From Mytilus edulis (Eukaryota; Mollusca; Bivalvia; Mytilida; Mytilidae): a stretch of DNA of 64,000 nt. The notes under the pieces were generated by a model that did no database searches, was not told where the DNA came from, and saw only the letters and a program-made list of their open reading frames with translations. Shown here piece by piece: positions 47,597 to 61,823 of the stretch. The stretch lies in contig NC_092346.1 in NCBI RefSeq assembly GCF_963676685.1, forward strand, positions 72,989,821-73,053,820, given 5' to 3'. The translations under genes and the position numbers were made by a program. Within the stretch, counting starts at the first letter, position 1. Each line of letters opens with the position of its first letter.

Positions 47597-47807
47597 GGGC
47601 TCTTCACGGTTAGTTCAGCCATATTGGATAGGGGGCAGATTTTCATAATAGAGGTAAAAATGGTGTGAAAAATACAGGAAAACATCATTAAAACAGAGCT
47701 GTTGCTTGGAAACATGCAAAAGATTTCCCATACTTTCATACTATTTCCACCTCTTTCCAAAAAATCTGCCCCCTATCCAATATGGCTGAACTAACCGTGA
47801 AGAGCCC
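47597..47807. mobile_element. 211-bp foldback MITE with about 49-bp perfect inverted repeats
   Basis: The ends GGGCTCTTCACGGTTAGTTC and its inverted partner extend about 49 bp without a visible mismatch (through 'atattggatagggggcagat'). TA dinucleotides flank both sides (47595-47596 and 47808-47809), consistent with a TA target. The interior is non-coding. Confidence 0.85.
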
Positions 47808-48835
47808 TATTAAGAGTACTGACAGGAAACACGAAAAATGAATAAGGGGAAACACCACGAAACACACACATTGAACCCATCATGAGAAAAGAAGAAAAGG
47901 TATCAAAACACATGAAATAAAAAGGCAGAAAACAATGCGTGAAAAAATAACCCTCATAGTCAAACGCTGTTCATGAGTCGTAATTATTCGGCTATCCTCA
48001 TACATAATTATCTACATTCAAAGTACATTAGTATATATAATTTGTGTACATTCAAAGTACATTAGCTACTAGTATAATTTGTCTGAGCCCAATTGATTTT
48101 AAAAGTAGTTCTTTAAATTCTCAGAGCATATGTCTTCTGTTCAAAACAATTTATACTTGACTTGACCTAGGTCTAATATCAATGTAATGGTAAAAAAAAT
48201 TGCTGCAAGCTCCTGGCAGCCTCTGGTCAAACTTGAAAATATATACATGATATATAACTTCATTCATTTCAAAACAGAAAAATAGTCAGGTCTCTTTTCA
48301 GGCAGTTTTATACCTTGAAATAAATCGCAGGCAAATATAAAATCAATTGTGTAAATGATTCGCTGGAACTTTAATCTTTGTTGTTTTCATGACGTTTATC
48401 TCAGACATCATTTCATTTCCGTCTTTGACTTTAAATTAGATTTTCAATATTACTTCCGGGATGGATATTTACATTATTTACATGTTTCTAGGCAGGCACA
48501 TTTATCTAAAAAGTATTCTACACTGCTAAATAACTAATTATTTAACTTTAAATTTCAAGAAACTTTAAAAATATAAAACATCATTACACAAACTCTTACT
48601 AATGCAGTGATGCAACCTTTTCACAAATCTATCGAACTTTTATTAAGAAAAAATACACTTCATTCATTTACAGCATCTCATATGATAATGGCAAGTGCTA
48701 TTAAACTGATGAAACCCTGAAGTTTGTTGCTGCATGTTTTTTTTTCTTTTTCTTATCATCATAACTTTCAGTAATCATATTCAAATTTGCAGAAAAATTG
48801 AATATCGGACTTTACCACAGTTATAGTCTAAAATT

Positions 48836-49110
48836 GAGAAAGGAAATGGGGAATGTGTCAAAGAGACAACAACCTGACCACAGAGCTGACAACAGCAAAA
48901 GGCCACCATATGGTCTTTAATGCAGCCAGAAACTCACACACCCGGAAGAGTCCTTCATCTGGCCCCTTAACAAATGTGTTACTACACGGAGTTCAGTGAT
49001 AATGAACGTCATACTAAACTCCAAATTATACACAAGAAACTAAAATTAAAAATCATACAAGAGTAACAATGGCCAGAGGCTCCTGACTTGGGACAGGTGC
49101 TAATATGTGG
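48836..49110 (+). repeat. 'gaaatggggaatgtgtcaaa' dispersed repeat
   Basis: A fuller copy of the family at 30635-30950 and 41525-41815, including 'aagagacaacaacctgacc' and 'ggccagaggctcctgacttg'. Inverted fragments occur near 11880-11935 and 61340-61430. Confidence 0.7.
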
Positions 49111-49214
49111 CGGGTTAAACATGTTTTATGATATCTCAACCCTCCCCCAAAACATGTACCTCTACCCAATGTATAAAAAACAAACGCACAACACAATACA
49201 CATAGTAGAAGGAT

Positions 49215-49400
49215 GGTAGGAGGGGTCTTGATCCGGAAATCCTGGGCTTAAAAACACCAGATCCCAAAATCCCGGGCTTAAAAACACGAAATCCTGAGGT
49301 CCTGAAATTCGAAAAAAAGAATCCCCGGATCCTGGAAGGGTCAATCCCGAAATCCCGAGCTTAAAAATACCCGATCCCGGAGTCCCGATAAAGGACCTAT
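49215..49400 (-). repeat. Degenerate tandem repeat of 'gatcccgggcttaaaaacac'
   Basis: Four to five diverged units of roughly 35-45 bp with 'atcccg' and 'gcttaaaaacac' cores. The minus-strand frame over it is a repeat product rich in Ser, Gly and Pro. Confidence 0.65.
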
Positions 49401-51164
49401 CCCCCCTCATTATAAGTAAAACGAAGTTTAAGAGAAGTCCGAGTCTGATGTCAGACTAGGTAACAAAAGAAAAGAAACTAATGACAATAATACATAAATT
49501 AACAAAGAACTACTAGCTGTTACTGACATGCCAGCTCCAGACCTCAATTAAACTGACTGAAAGATTATGTCTTCATCATATGAATATCAAGAACAATCCC
49601 TCCCGTTAGGGGTTTAGTATTATACCATCATAAAATATATGAGAAGAACATAACCTGTGTCATGCCAACAACTGGTTTTAGAATAAATATGTTTAATTCC
49701 GATGCAAAAACCATATAAGTGAATCAATATTAAAGCTAAAATATGCAATCTTAATGACCTGATATTGTAACTATATATATATCCCTCTAAATAAGTCTGT
49801 TTAAAGGTTTTGTTAGCTTTTGAGGTGAATACTGACATTTTTGTGCTTTGTAAAGAATATTATCATAAAAGATTGAGTGCTGAACTCTTACCCTTCTATA
49901 GCACCTGAGAACACTAAGGGTTTTAGTCTCTAGTTTTCTATATAAGAAATAAGGAAATGTGGTATGATTGCAAACAAGACGACTATCAACCAAAGTACCT
50001 GCTTAGTGTAATCAAGGACTATACAAATCCTTGGTGTAATCAGATACACATTTGCATCTTTGTAATCTACCAGCAGCATTACATACAAACTTATAATCAT
50101 AATTATGTTCTACGCAAAATCCAGAAAAAACAAAACTGAAAAAAAATTCTGTTCAGTGTTGCAGTCTACAAAACACATTTTTATAGTTTTTATAATGTTG
50201 TGCTGTAACACCACTGTCCCAGGTTTAAAGAGAGGGTTGAGGACTCACACACACACACATGTATTATCCCACCACAATATTTATGTGCCTATCAGGAGAC
50301 TGTAGTTTAGTGGTGGTTGTTAGTTTTTTGTAAATGGTTTTGTTATAAATCTGGTCGATATTTTTCTCAAGTGAATTGTCTTATATTTTTTATCATCCAT
50401 GTCAGGTTTTTTTTTATAGTTGACTATAGTAATAATACAGTATGTTTTTTTCTCATTGTTAAAGGCTGTATGGTTGCCAAAAATTCCTTACATTCACTTT
50501 ATTTAAACTTTGGTTGATAGTTGTCTTGTTGGTAATCACACCACCTTTCCTTATTTTTTATATAGAAAAATAAAGACACTCATTGGTGGTATCCAATGAC
50601 GGTCCCAAATAATCCCTTAAGGTATACCATTTATGTTCTCAATATATATGTATATCAAATTTCTTGAAAATGATAAATGTGTCTGTATTCCAAATACTTT
50701 ACTTTATTGTTAAATCATAAAGAGACATTAAACATTAAGATTTGATTTATATTAAATTCAACAGTAAGGGCTGTAGGCCTGATATATTCTAATATATGAT
50801 CTAATTCAGTGCACCTGTAATCCTCAGGTACATGATTTGTTCTTCTGCTGGTACATTGTTTTCACGACTTAAATACTTATTAGCTTCTCACATACGCTGA
50901 TGCATTTTCTTTACTCAAATGAACCCCAATATGCTCATAAAAAATTCGAATTGTCTTGTATTTAAATACAGATTTATTTATTTTGTGTTCCACTTTTCAT
51001 AACTGTTTCCAAAGTAATACAAGCATGACAAGTAAACCATAATAAACATCAATACAATTAGTAAAATACTTTTACTGCAGTACTGTTAATGTTATCCTGG
51101 CTAACAATTAATATAAATAACATTTTTATTGTAGTGACCTGATAGTAATGTATGATAGTACATC

Positions 51165-54100
51165 ATGTCAATAAGGATTGAAGACACAATAACTGTACAT
51201 ACTCCACTGGGGGAGTATCAGATCCAGTTATGTTATGGGGACATCTCAAAACAAGAGGAAAAAATGGATATTGTTATGGTATCAGCATTCCCAGGTAAAT
51301 TCACTGTACTTTTCAATTTAAAAAAAATTAGCTGTCCAGAAGATATGAAATCCTTTGTGTTAAGTTTATTATGTCATCAAAAGGTAATGTTTGGTGAACA
51401 CCAAAGTTAGACATGTTAGACAGAAACCTAATAAAAAAAAAAAATCCAAACACATGAACTTCAACAATAAATCATGCACACCATATGTTAAGTTCTTTAG
51501 CCTTAAAGGAATATACTATTAAAACATTTTTTATATAAAAAAAATTAAAACTTATCCATATACGACTTAAGTTATTGATTAGTGAATAGAACTAGTTTGA
51601 AATCAATCCATTTGAACCTACAATGTATACAAAAAAAAGACACTTGCTATGAATGAATGAATGAATGAATAAATAAGACTGCAACCTGAATTGACAGACA
51701 TAATATAATTTATATACAAATGTTATGATCAATGATATGTTCAGCCAGCCTTATAGGCTTAGGAAGCACTGTTACTACGTATGATGGTGTCAACAGTTTA
51801 AAAAAAATATATAATTTAGTTTCTGCAACATGTAAGTTTGTGCAACATCTCATTGTATTCAGATATTTTTTTTTGATACTTCTATACAACTTTTTTAAGT
51901 CTTCAAAAAACAAACAAACATGTTTTAGTCTATTATTGTCAGAAATGTCTTGATTTACAAATTCCATTTCTATCTTGTTATTTTAACCACATGATACTGA
52001 CCACATAAGCATATATATGTATCTACTATATTATTAAAACAGGTGACTATGCTGCAGTTGGTGGAACCCTGATTGGTGCTTTGAAGAAGAATTTAGGCAT
52101 TAGTGTACTCAACCTATCAAGGGATAAACTTATGGATTTACGAACACATTTTTCTTGTTGGATGTCTAAAGACTTGGATTCTAATTTACCATTTAAAAAA
52201 CTTCTATGCTTTGAAAGGTATTTTTGTGTATTTGTACAAAATATTTAAAGAAATAAGATTATAGGAAAAAAAATTAAAAACCAAGACATCAATTAAAAAT
52301 ATGATATTAGTGTTTGTAGACATATTTCAATCTTCTAAATTATAAAACTGTTATAAATAAATAAATGTATGTAAAGTTGTAAACTTTATTTCATTCCGAT
52401 CAAAGATTTTGCAAGTAAACAGTTTTTTACAATGATAATCAAAGTAGTTTCATATTAATCAAAATATTAGAGTGAATAAATGAGTTAAGTGTCACAATAA
52501 TATGTATACATGTAACAAGTTTTTAAACTATGATTATTTTTGTAAAATTCAGATGCAAGTTTGACAAAAATATTCTGACAGGTGTTAAACATGTACTAAG
52601 GTGAAATTCACAAAATCAAGAATTTAAAATTGATACTATAAGTTGGAAGAGCATTAGTTAAGATACAAAATAAGCTAAAAATATTGATAGGTCTTGGAGC
52701 TCGTTTTCAAGATATTTATTTTGAAATTTTGAGTGAAAACGCTGACTCCGTTTTTATCTTTTATTTGCATTGGTATTATTGGGGTCTCAAATAAAAAGAA
52801 AAGAAATCAAGAATCTGCTTAAATTTTTGCAAATGACCTTTTATGAGCTATTAAGTCTTATATGAAAAGACAAATGGGTGCTATTGGGCAAAATATTTTA
52901 CCTTGTATGGTAAGGTAAAAAACCAAGGAGTCTGAAAATCTGACACAAATTCCAAAACCTCACCTAAGTACATCTGTAAACCTTAAAAACCAGTCATCAA
53001 AACAGGCCATTGAACAGCAAAGCAATATCATTTTTTTAGGCATCAAAAATAAGAAGGTTTTTTTCTATACATTTTCTATTATATGATTTCACAGATCAAG
53101 AGCTAAAGGTTGCATGATTGATCAAATCAGAGATATGTTCAGAGCCCTGGTTCCTGCTTGTGGGAGTCAGGAGACAACTCTGATAACATCTTTACTGGGA
53201 ACTGGAAACCAGGTAAAATAACTTCACTTTCATCATATTGACAGAGCTAAGGTCCTGTCAATAGCCCAAAATTTAAAGCTTGTCTGCTTTTATTCTCACA
53301 AGGTTCATAATTCAGCTAAGCCCAAGTTTGCTGATGATTGAAGATTAGAATATTTTTTATGATAGTTAATTACACTCAGTATATTAAAAAAAAAGTATTT
53401 ACAAGTTAAATAATGAAATTCTGTTACAAAACAGAAAACAATATATTTTTTTTCTGTGGTATATGTATTGACATTGTAGTCAATGCAGTTATGAGTGAGA
53501 TTTATATGTAACACAAAAGCATTCTAAATTCAAACAGTCACATTCCTTGAAACACTTTCTGTTACTCAATACTGATATTATACAATTATATCCTTTGTAT
53601 GAGGTTGATACAAGGATATAATGACCTGAAAGAAGTACATTGACTGAGGACGAAGTCTGAGGTCAATATACTTATTTTGGTCGATATATCCTGTATTGAC
53701 CTCATACATAGGCTATAACTGTTATTCTTATAAATTACAACCATATTTGTATCAAAATTGTCATTTGATTTTGTTGGAAATTTATAGATATCATATTGTC
53801 TCCTAGACAATAACAACATACTAGTTGTTATTTCATTTAATTTTTTATGTTTGTTTTGTAACATTTTATGTATTTGAAGATTTCTTTTCTTCAAATAATT
53901 CATCATAGATATTTTTTAATAAAACTTTTCACAATATCATGAAATTCATTATGTGACATCACAAAGTATATCGGTTTTAGATATATTCTAAAAATAATTG
54001 TGAAATATGCTTTTTGCTATTTGCTGTTTTCTGTCTACCTTCGAAAATATAGTTTAACATGTGACTATCCCTGAACGAATCAAATAAGTTAAAATATACG

Positions 54101-57100
54101 AATTAATAATATATCCAGATATATAAAGGATATCAAATGTCATAAAATGATTAGTAAAGTTTTTACATGTTTATACCAATTTGCATAAAATTTATGTTTG
54201 TACAGGGATTTTCAGAATCTAAAGTTCTAAGTTGTATGGTTGAGGCAGCAGCTAACTGGATGCAAGCTGGTTTACCCTTGAAATGCATTAAAATTGTCAT
54301 TTATGGTGATAATGATTCCAATTTGAATAGTTTATTCTCCTCAATGAAAAAGAAAATAACATCAAAGACTGGAAAAAAGGTAAGAGGTGATAGAGTTTTA
54401 GAATTCAATATGAGTATTAAGTATTGAGCGTTGAGGGGAATTAAGTAAAGATCACAAGACAACTAAAAATGACCTCTAGAGATTCACAGATGAGCTTTAT
54501 TTCCATATTTCAGCCTTTAAATTGTCCCATTGCCTAAACAAGTTGTGACTGAACTCAACAGAAAAAATCTATCATTAACATTGTTTTTCTGAATGTACAG
54601 ATACATTGGCAAAGATAAATGTAGACAACTACCAATCTCATAAAGTTTATATAATGATAGGCTGAGGTAAAAAAAAACCATGTGCTCCTATTTCATATTT
54701 TGCAGTCCTAGATTTTATTAAGAATTATGTCATTTGTTTATTACCCAAGGCCTATTTATGATGTGATAGTAATCCTCTCATCTACATGTTGATTGTAATA
54801 ACCTCAGTTATTTTATTTGCTATATCAACTATTTAAAATGGTTAAATTTACATTTTTATTATTGCGTCTCTATTAAACCAGGATAAAAATTCAAATTAAT
54901 TTTGTAAACAATTTATATATGTAATAAAAACAAAAAAATATGATTGACTTCATATGTATCAGGTTATTTACAGGTAGGTGGTAAAGAACTTACTTATGAC
55001 ATCTACATCACATATGAACAAAGAGACCAAAACTGGGTTTCTATGGTAACAAAAGCACTGCATGCTAGAGATAAAAATCTGAAATTGTATACTGAGATCC
55101 AGAAGTTTGATGAAGAGAAGATTTGGCAGGACAATGTCTTTAAAACTATGTCATGCAGTCGAAAGTAAGAATACATAACTTAAGATTTGGCAGAATAATG
55201 TCTTTAAAACTATGTCATGCAGTCCAAAGTAAGCATACATAACTTAAGATTTGGCAGGGCAATCTCTTTAAAATTATTTCATGCAGTCCAAAGTATGCAT
55301 ACATAACTTAAGATTTGGCAGGACAATGTCTTTAAAACTATGCATGCAGTTGAAAGTAAGCATACATAACTTAAAATTTGGCAGAATAATGTCTTTAAAA
55401 CTATGTCATGCAGTCCAAAGTAAGCATACATAACTTAAGATTTGGCAGGACAATGTCTTTAAAACTATGTCATGCAGTCCAAAGTACGCATACATAACTT
55501 AAGATTTGGCAGGACAATGTTTTTAAAACTATGCATGCAGTTGAAAGGAAGCATACATAACTTAAAATTTGGCAGAATAATGTCTTTAAAACTATGTCAT
55601 GCAGTCCAAAGTAAGCATACATAACTTAAGATTTGGCAGGACAATGTCTTTAAAACTATGTCATGCAGTCCAAAGTACGCATACATAACTTAAGATTTGG
55701 CAGGACAATGTTTTTAAAACTATGCATGCAGTTGAAAGTAAGCATACATAACTTAAGATTTGGCAGGATAATGTCTTTAAAACTATGTCATGCAGTCCAA
55801 AGTAAGCATACATAACTTAAGATTTGTCAGGACAATGTCTTTAAAACTATGTCATGCAGTCCAAAGTAAGCATACATAACTTAAGATTTGGCAGGACAAT
55901 GTCTTTAAAACTATGTCATGCAGTCCAAAGTAAGCATACACAACTTAAGATTTGGCAGGATAATGTCTTTAAAACTATGTCATGCAGTCCAAAGTAAGCA
56001 TACATAACTTAAGATTTGGCAGGACAATGTCTTTAAAACTATGTCATGCAGTCCAAAATAAGCATACATAACTTAAAATTTGGCAGGATAATGTCTTTAA
56101 AACTATGTCATGCAGCCCAAAGTAAGCATACATAACTTAAGATTTGGCAGGATAATGTTTTTAAAACTATGTCATGCAGTTGAAAGTAAGCATATAAAAC
56201 TTAAGAAGTGTTTACTTTAAACCATACTTCTTTGATTATTTAACAGTCAACTTTTTTATGCCCCATCTAGAATAGTTGAGGGGCATTATTTTTTCTGGTC
56301 TGTGAGTCTGTTCATCCATCTGTCCATTTGTTTGTTCGTTCATCTGTCTGTTCCTCTTCAGGTTAAAGTATTTGGTCAAGGTAGTTTTTGATGAAGTTGA
56401 AGTCCAATCAACTTGAAACTTAGTACACATTTTCCCTTTGGTATGATCTTTCTAATTTAAATGCCAAATTAGATTTCTGACCCAATTATCACGGTCCACT
56501 GAACATAGAAAATGACAGTGCGAGTGAGGCATTTGTGTACTGTGGATAAATTTTTGTTTATATAAGATTTTGTATAGATATACAGATCTATTTTGCCTCA
56601 CTGGTAGACTTACTAGCTCCTCTGACCCATATAGGGCTAGTATGAGCTATTGCCATCACTTGTGCCTGTGGTTAGTGGTCGTTTGTGAACATTAACAAAG
56701 ATCTTCTCAACTAATGGACAAATTTCAACAAAACTTAGCCACAAATATCATTGGGGTATTCAGCTTATAAATTCTGTCCCATGATCCTGTCTGTCTACCA
56801 ACATTGCCACTAAAGCTAAAATAGAGCATAAGTATAAAATGCCAAGATTTGTCTATTAATTAGAAAACCTTTATAAAAAATGAAAATCTGACAGGCAGAA
56901 ATGTTTGTCTTGTCAAAATCTACTTTCTGTCCATTTTTATCAAGATATCAGATGATTCCCTTTCAGAAGTTGCAGCCCTTTAATGACAATAAACAAGTTA
57001 GTTATTAAACATTAGTTTTTAGATAAGAATGTATTATATGAATCAATATTATAATCAGCAAGTTATTTGATAGAACTTACTATTTGCTTTTTCATACATT

Positions 57101-60100
57101 TTAGAGTTATTGCAATACTGACACCATCATTTGTCAATAATAAAGACTGTCTTGACCAGTTCAACATGGCCATGTGTTGTAACAGATTAAAGAATTCACA
57201 AGTTTTGTTTCCATTTCTGTTATCATCTGTAGAATCTATGCCAGTTTATATGCAATTAGTCCAGTATTTTGACTGTAGGTAAGAAATCTGTATCTTCTTA
57301 TGTAATTTGGTACAACATTGGATCAAATGTTTTCCATCAAATTACTGAATAAAAATGTCCCTTTTTATAAAACTTTTGTTTGGACTGAAAGTCTTTTCTG
57401 AGTGTATTCCATTTGATTGTAAAATTGATATGACTCTTTTTAAGAGATTTTGGTATTACTGGTACTATGGTATGTGGAAGAAGGTAGTTTTGATGTAATT
57501 TCACTGCTATCCAACTTTTGTATATTACTAAATTCTTTTTAAAGACCAGTCAGTTGCAACTTTATATGGGTATCATATGATTGAATGATATAGACATTGT
57601 AGTTATTTTCAAAAATTGATAAGGTATTTGAAAACCTAATACTAGCACATGCATTGATGCACTTGTGTCTGAAAAAAATTCCCAAACACCTTAATATTAC
57701 ACAAGATACCTAACTCACATTTTTAAGAAATGAAATTCAGTAGTAAACTTCCTTTATATATTTTAAAGCAGCTTTTGTCCATCAAACTGAAAAAAAATAT
57801 TGATTTGAGAGAGAATTATACCTAGTGATCATATTTATATACTATGTACATCCGACCGTGCAAGGGCTGTACATGTATAGACAGTCAAGATCGTTAAAAA
57901 GTTTCATTTGTTGATGTGTACAAAGGTACAAGTGGTTTGAAAATAACAACAAAAAAAAACATTGATAAGTTCTTAGAGATATCTTATATTTTACTTGATA
58001 GAGTGAGAAAAGAAGGAGATGTTATTGACATAAAGATAGATACAGCTTGTTCCCTTGTGATGAACCCTACCTCATCTAACCCTGTAAATCCACTGGATGC
58101 TAATGGAGATGCAGAAAAATTCAATTATGATGTGTTCATTTCATATTCACACAGACAACCTAAACAAGCAGAAAAATTACTACATGACATGACCGTGGCT
58201 AATTCTGATCTTAAGATTTTCTTTGATAGAAGTGAACTTACTATGGGTAAGATTTTAATATTTGAATTTCAATTATTAGTAAATGCATGGAATGTTTTAT
58301 TAATCAAAATACTACAGAGTACTGTAGATTCATTATTAAATTTATTGGACATCAATTTTTGTGGATTTCCTGGGTATAGGTCACCTCTAAATTAAATTTT
58401 CTATAGGCTTAAAAACAGACTGAAGCAAAACAACAAAATCTACAAAAATACTCTTTTTCTCAGTCCATGAAAATTGGTATCAAGGAAAATAAATGATCAG
58501 AGTATAGCCTTTTTGCCTGTTACTTTATCAGAGAATAGCTTAAGATTTAATTGATAAGTATCATTAGTCCAAGTTTTGTTATGTTCATGAGTGATCTTTC
58601 AACATTTGGATTATTTCCAAATGCAAAATTAATTTGTAATAAATTTAATCAATCATTCTTTCGAAGAGACAACAAACCGACCAAAGAACAGAAAACATCC
58701 CAAGGCAACCAATGGGTCTTTAACATGGTGAGAAAATTCCTCACTCGGAGACGCAAATGTTCAATTAAAATGGACTTCAAACAAAATTCTGAAACATATA
58801 AATGAACTAAATGTGCATTTATTATTTCAAATGTGTTACAACAAAAACTTGAGATTATTTATTTGATTTCAGTAAACACTGCAAGCATATAATGTGATTA
58901 GATTTTAAATGTTAGTCTTTATTGTTGCAAAAACCATCCTGTTGCAATTTGTGAAATAATGCATACATTACAAAAATTTCTGAATTTTATTGATAAAATG
59001 GAGGTGATAACTTCTAAACTTTCAGTAATGTGTCTTATTCAATGTAATTGTCAATTGTGTATACAAAAAGTAAAATCACAAAAATACTGAACTCAGAGGA
59101 AAATCAATTCGGAAAGTCCATAATCACATGGCAAAATCAAATAACAAAACGCATGCCTTACTGTAATCATTTTCATGGAGATTGTTATTATTTTTAAGCA
59201 GTAGAATATTGAAAGATGTAAAGAAGACCTACTGTATAGTGGGTTATTTTCGGGGGGTGTAAAGGAGTAAGTTCGGTAAGTGCCATATTTGGCCCCAATT
59301 ATAAAGTTCATGGTTACAAGACAATAATTGTTTTAAGTTGCCTTAAAGACATGTGAGAAAGTTAAACAGAGCTGTTTTTTTCAAAGTTTAATTCTAACAC
59401 GTTGATTTTGACATCCCAAAAAGGTCGAGATAAGAGATTTGGTGAAATTTGACAAAATCAACTGGATTTCAACCAAATAAAGGACCATGAAACATAGAGC
59501 GCAGGCGTCGACAAGCTTAATATTCAAATAAGACATGTTAAATGTCTTCACAAACATTATTTTAAAAGATCTTTGTTATCGACGTATGCGCTCTATGTTT
59601 CCTGTCAAAAATTATCTTTAGAAATTTACCCATTTTCATTGATTTTTTTGTGAAAAATCATTATGAGTACGACTTGTGACGTCATAATGAAACGCAGAAA
59701 CGGAAAATTTTCAACAAAATGGCTTATCTCCTATCTAGTCAATGTATTAGCTATAATTTATCGTGATATTGGTAAATAAATCCGAATTTGAAATTTACGC
59801 TAAAAAAGGTGGCCATTTTAGGACCTTATCGAACATACTCCTTTTCACTTATTTTAGCGGATAGAACAAAATCGCCAAAATAAATTCCGCCTTTTTAAAA
59901 GTGCACATGAAAAGGTATAAATAAAAACATTGAATTCGCCAAAATAATAACCGCCAAAATATTTCATATACCTTATTCAATGAAAATCGCGAAATTTTAC
60001 ACCCGTGAAAATAACCCGCTATACAGTATTTGTCATTTGCTGTTATATAATCTACATTTTCTTTTATTCTTACATGTTTATAAAGTATCATTTTCTCAAT

Positions 60101-61787
60101 GAAAAAGCAAGGATAAAAGGTAATGTTGTGCAGTTATTTTTGGCCATGTCTTGTAATACAAATTTTTCATTCAATGTACATTTACTAGTTTTATCAAGGT
60201 TAACTTTTCACATTTTGATTTGACAGGAAACATGTGGCAGACCTCTTTGTATGAGTCATTAGACAATGCTGAATGTATCATAGCTTTGGTATCCCCAGCA
60301 TATTTTTCTTCTACTGTGTGTCAAGAAGAGTACAATATAGCTCTGGCAAGACATTTAGCTTATGTAAGTAGAGCCTGCTTAGTGTAGATATAACTATCTA
60401 GAAAATATTTTGTAGATATTTTGAGTAGCCATTCAAATACCTATTCATAATTTACAAATAAACTTTAACCTACCAATTTGATATCAATGCAGTGGCGGAT
60501 CCAGGGGGAGGGTTCCAGGGTTCCATATAGTTGGAACCCCCCCCCCTTTTTAAAATGGCTGGATCTGCCCCTACAATACATATTTTACAGATACATTTGT
60601 GCAATGGAGTTTCTATCTCGCCTGCGACTTAAATCATAGAAAGCCAGACATGTGATTGCTTTGATAGATTTGTTTATTGACCTTGTCTATTAGCAATTTT
60701 TAAGGTTAAGTTTAATGCTTAAGTTAGTTTGATAGAATCTACTTGTGATATATCAAAGATATTTTGTATGAAGCTGCATAACTATCAGTACATATCAATT
60801 TGACTACTTTTTTTAGGCCTGGTCCAGTGATTTTGAATTAATTGGCTATTTACAATTTTAAGTTTTGTGGCTGTTAAGTCAGTTTGATAAGAACTAAATT
60901 TAATAGATAAATGATATTTGTATAAAGTTGCATTACTATCAGTACATAATAGTTTGATGCTCTACTCCCTATGACATGGTCCAGTGACTTTAAATTTATT
61001 AACACTGTTGCTTTTTATCAGATTGTGGTTTTTTTTTCTGAATTTCATGCCAACAGGCGAGACATATCTCTGTGTCAACAATAATTAATTTGCCAAGTTA
61101 AATATCAGAACATATGTAGCAAACATTTTTGGGGTTACCAATTAATTATCAGTACCATACATATTTTAAACATATTTCCGAAGTTTCAAATTAAAAAACA
61201 GTACATATTTTTCAAACAGTTTTAACCTCTGATCTTTGTTAGTCTTGTATGTTTTTTAAATTTTGGTCCATTTATATGTTTTGGAGTTTAGTGATGTTCA
61301 ATTTCACTGAACTAATAATACAGTATTGTTTAGGGGCCAGATGAAATCTGCATTTGTGAACAGTGGCCTTGGGCAGTCTTTGGTCAGGTTGTCTCTTTGA
61401 CACCATTCCTTGTTTCCATTCTCAATTTTATTAAAGTGAACAATTGAATATAGGTACATATTTTACATATTTGGTTTTGAGTTACTTATCATGTTTAAAG
61501 TTAACAGATATTTATATTTTACATGTTGTATTTACTTTTCTGTTTTATAAACATGGAACTTTGATAGTTAAAGGATGTTGTTCATTATCCTAATGTCATG
61601 CATACAGGTTACAATAAACCATTAGATTTTATGGGGCAGCCATTTTATGAACATAACATGGTATTCAGAATTAAGAGCATGGCTAATCCTGAAAACCTAG
61701 GGAACCTATATATTTTAGACCAAAAAGATACTGTCTAAATTATTTTTCTTTAATCCTAGCAAGTTTTCATTATACCCCACGCAACGA

Positions 61788-61823
<36 letters not shown>

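Larger units (their letters stand above)
47056..51134. other. Intergenic stretch, repeats only
   Basis: Apart from the MITE at 47597-47807 and repeats at 48836-49400, I see no supported gene. The stretch has a short CA run at 50249-50262 and a SINE fragment near 49955. It may contain unrecognised non-coding 5' exons of the macro-TIR gene. Confidence 0.5.

Noticed and set aside
49162-49410. Gly/Ser/Pro-rich minus-strand frame
   Set aside because: It is a translation of a degenerate tandem repeat.
53305-53906. 69- and 106-residue minus-strand frames in a TIR-gene intron
   Set aside because: They are AT-rich with no family motif, and one overlaps a foldback element.
55118-56205. Expanded coding repeat within TIR1
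   Set aside because: After the first donor each unit reads into TAA, so the copies are intronic.
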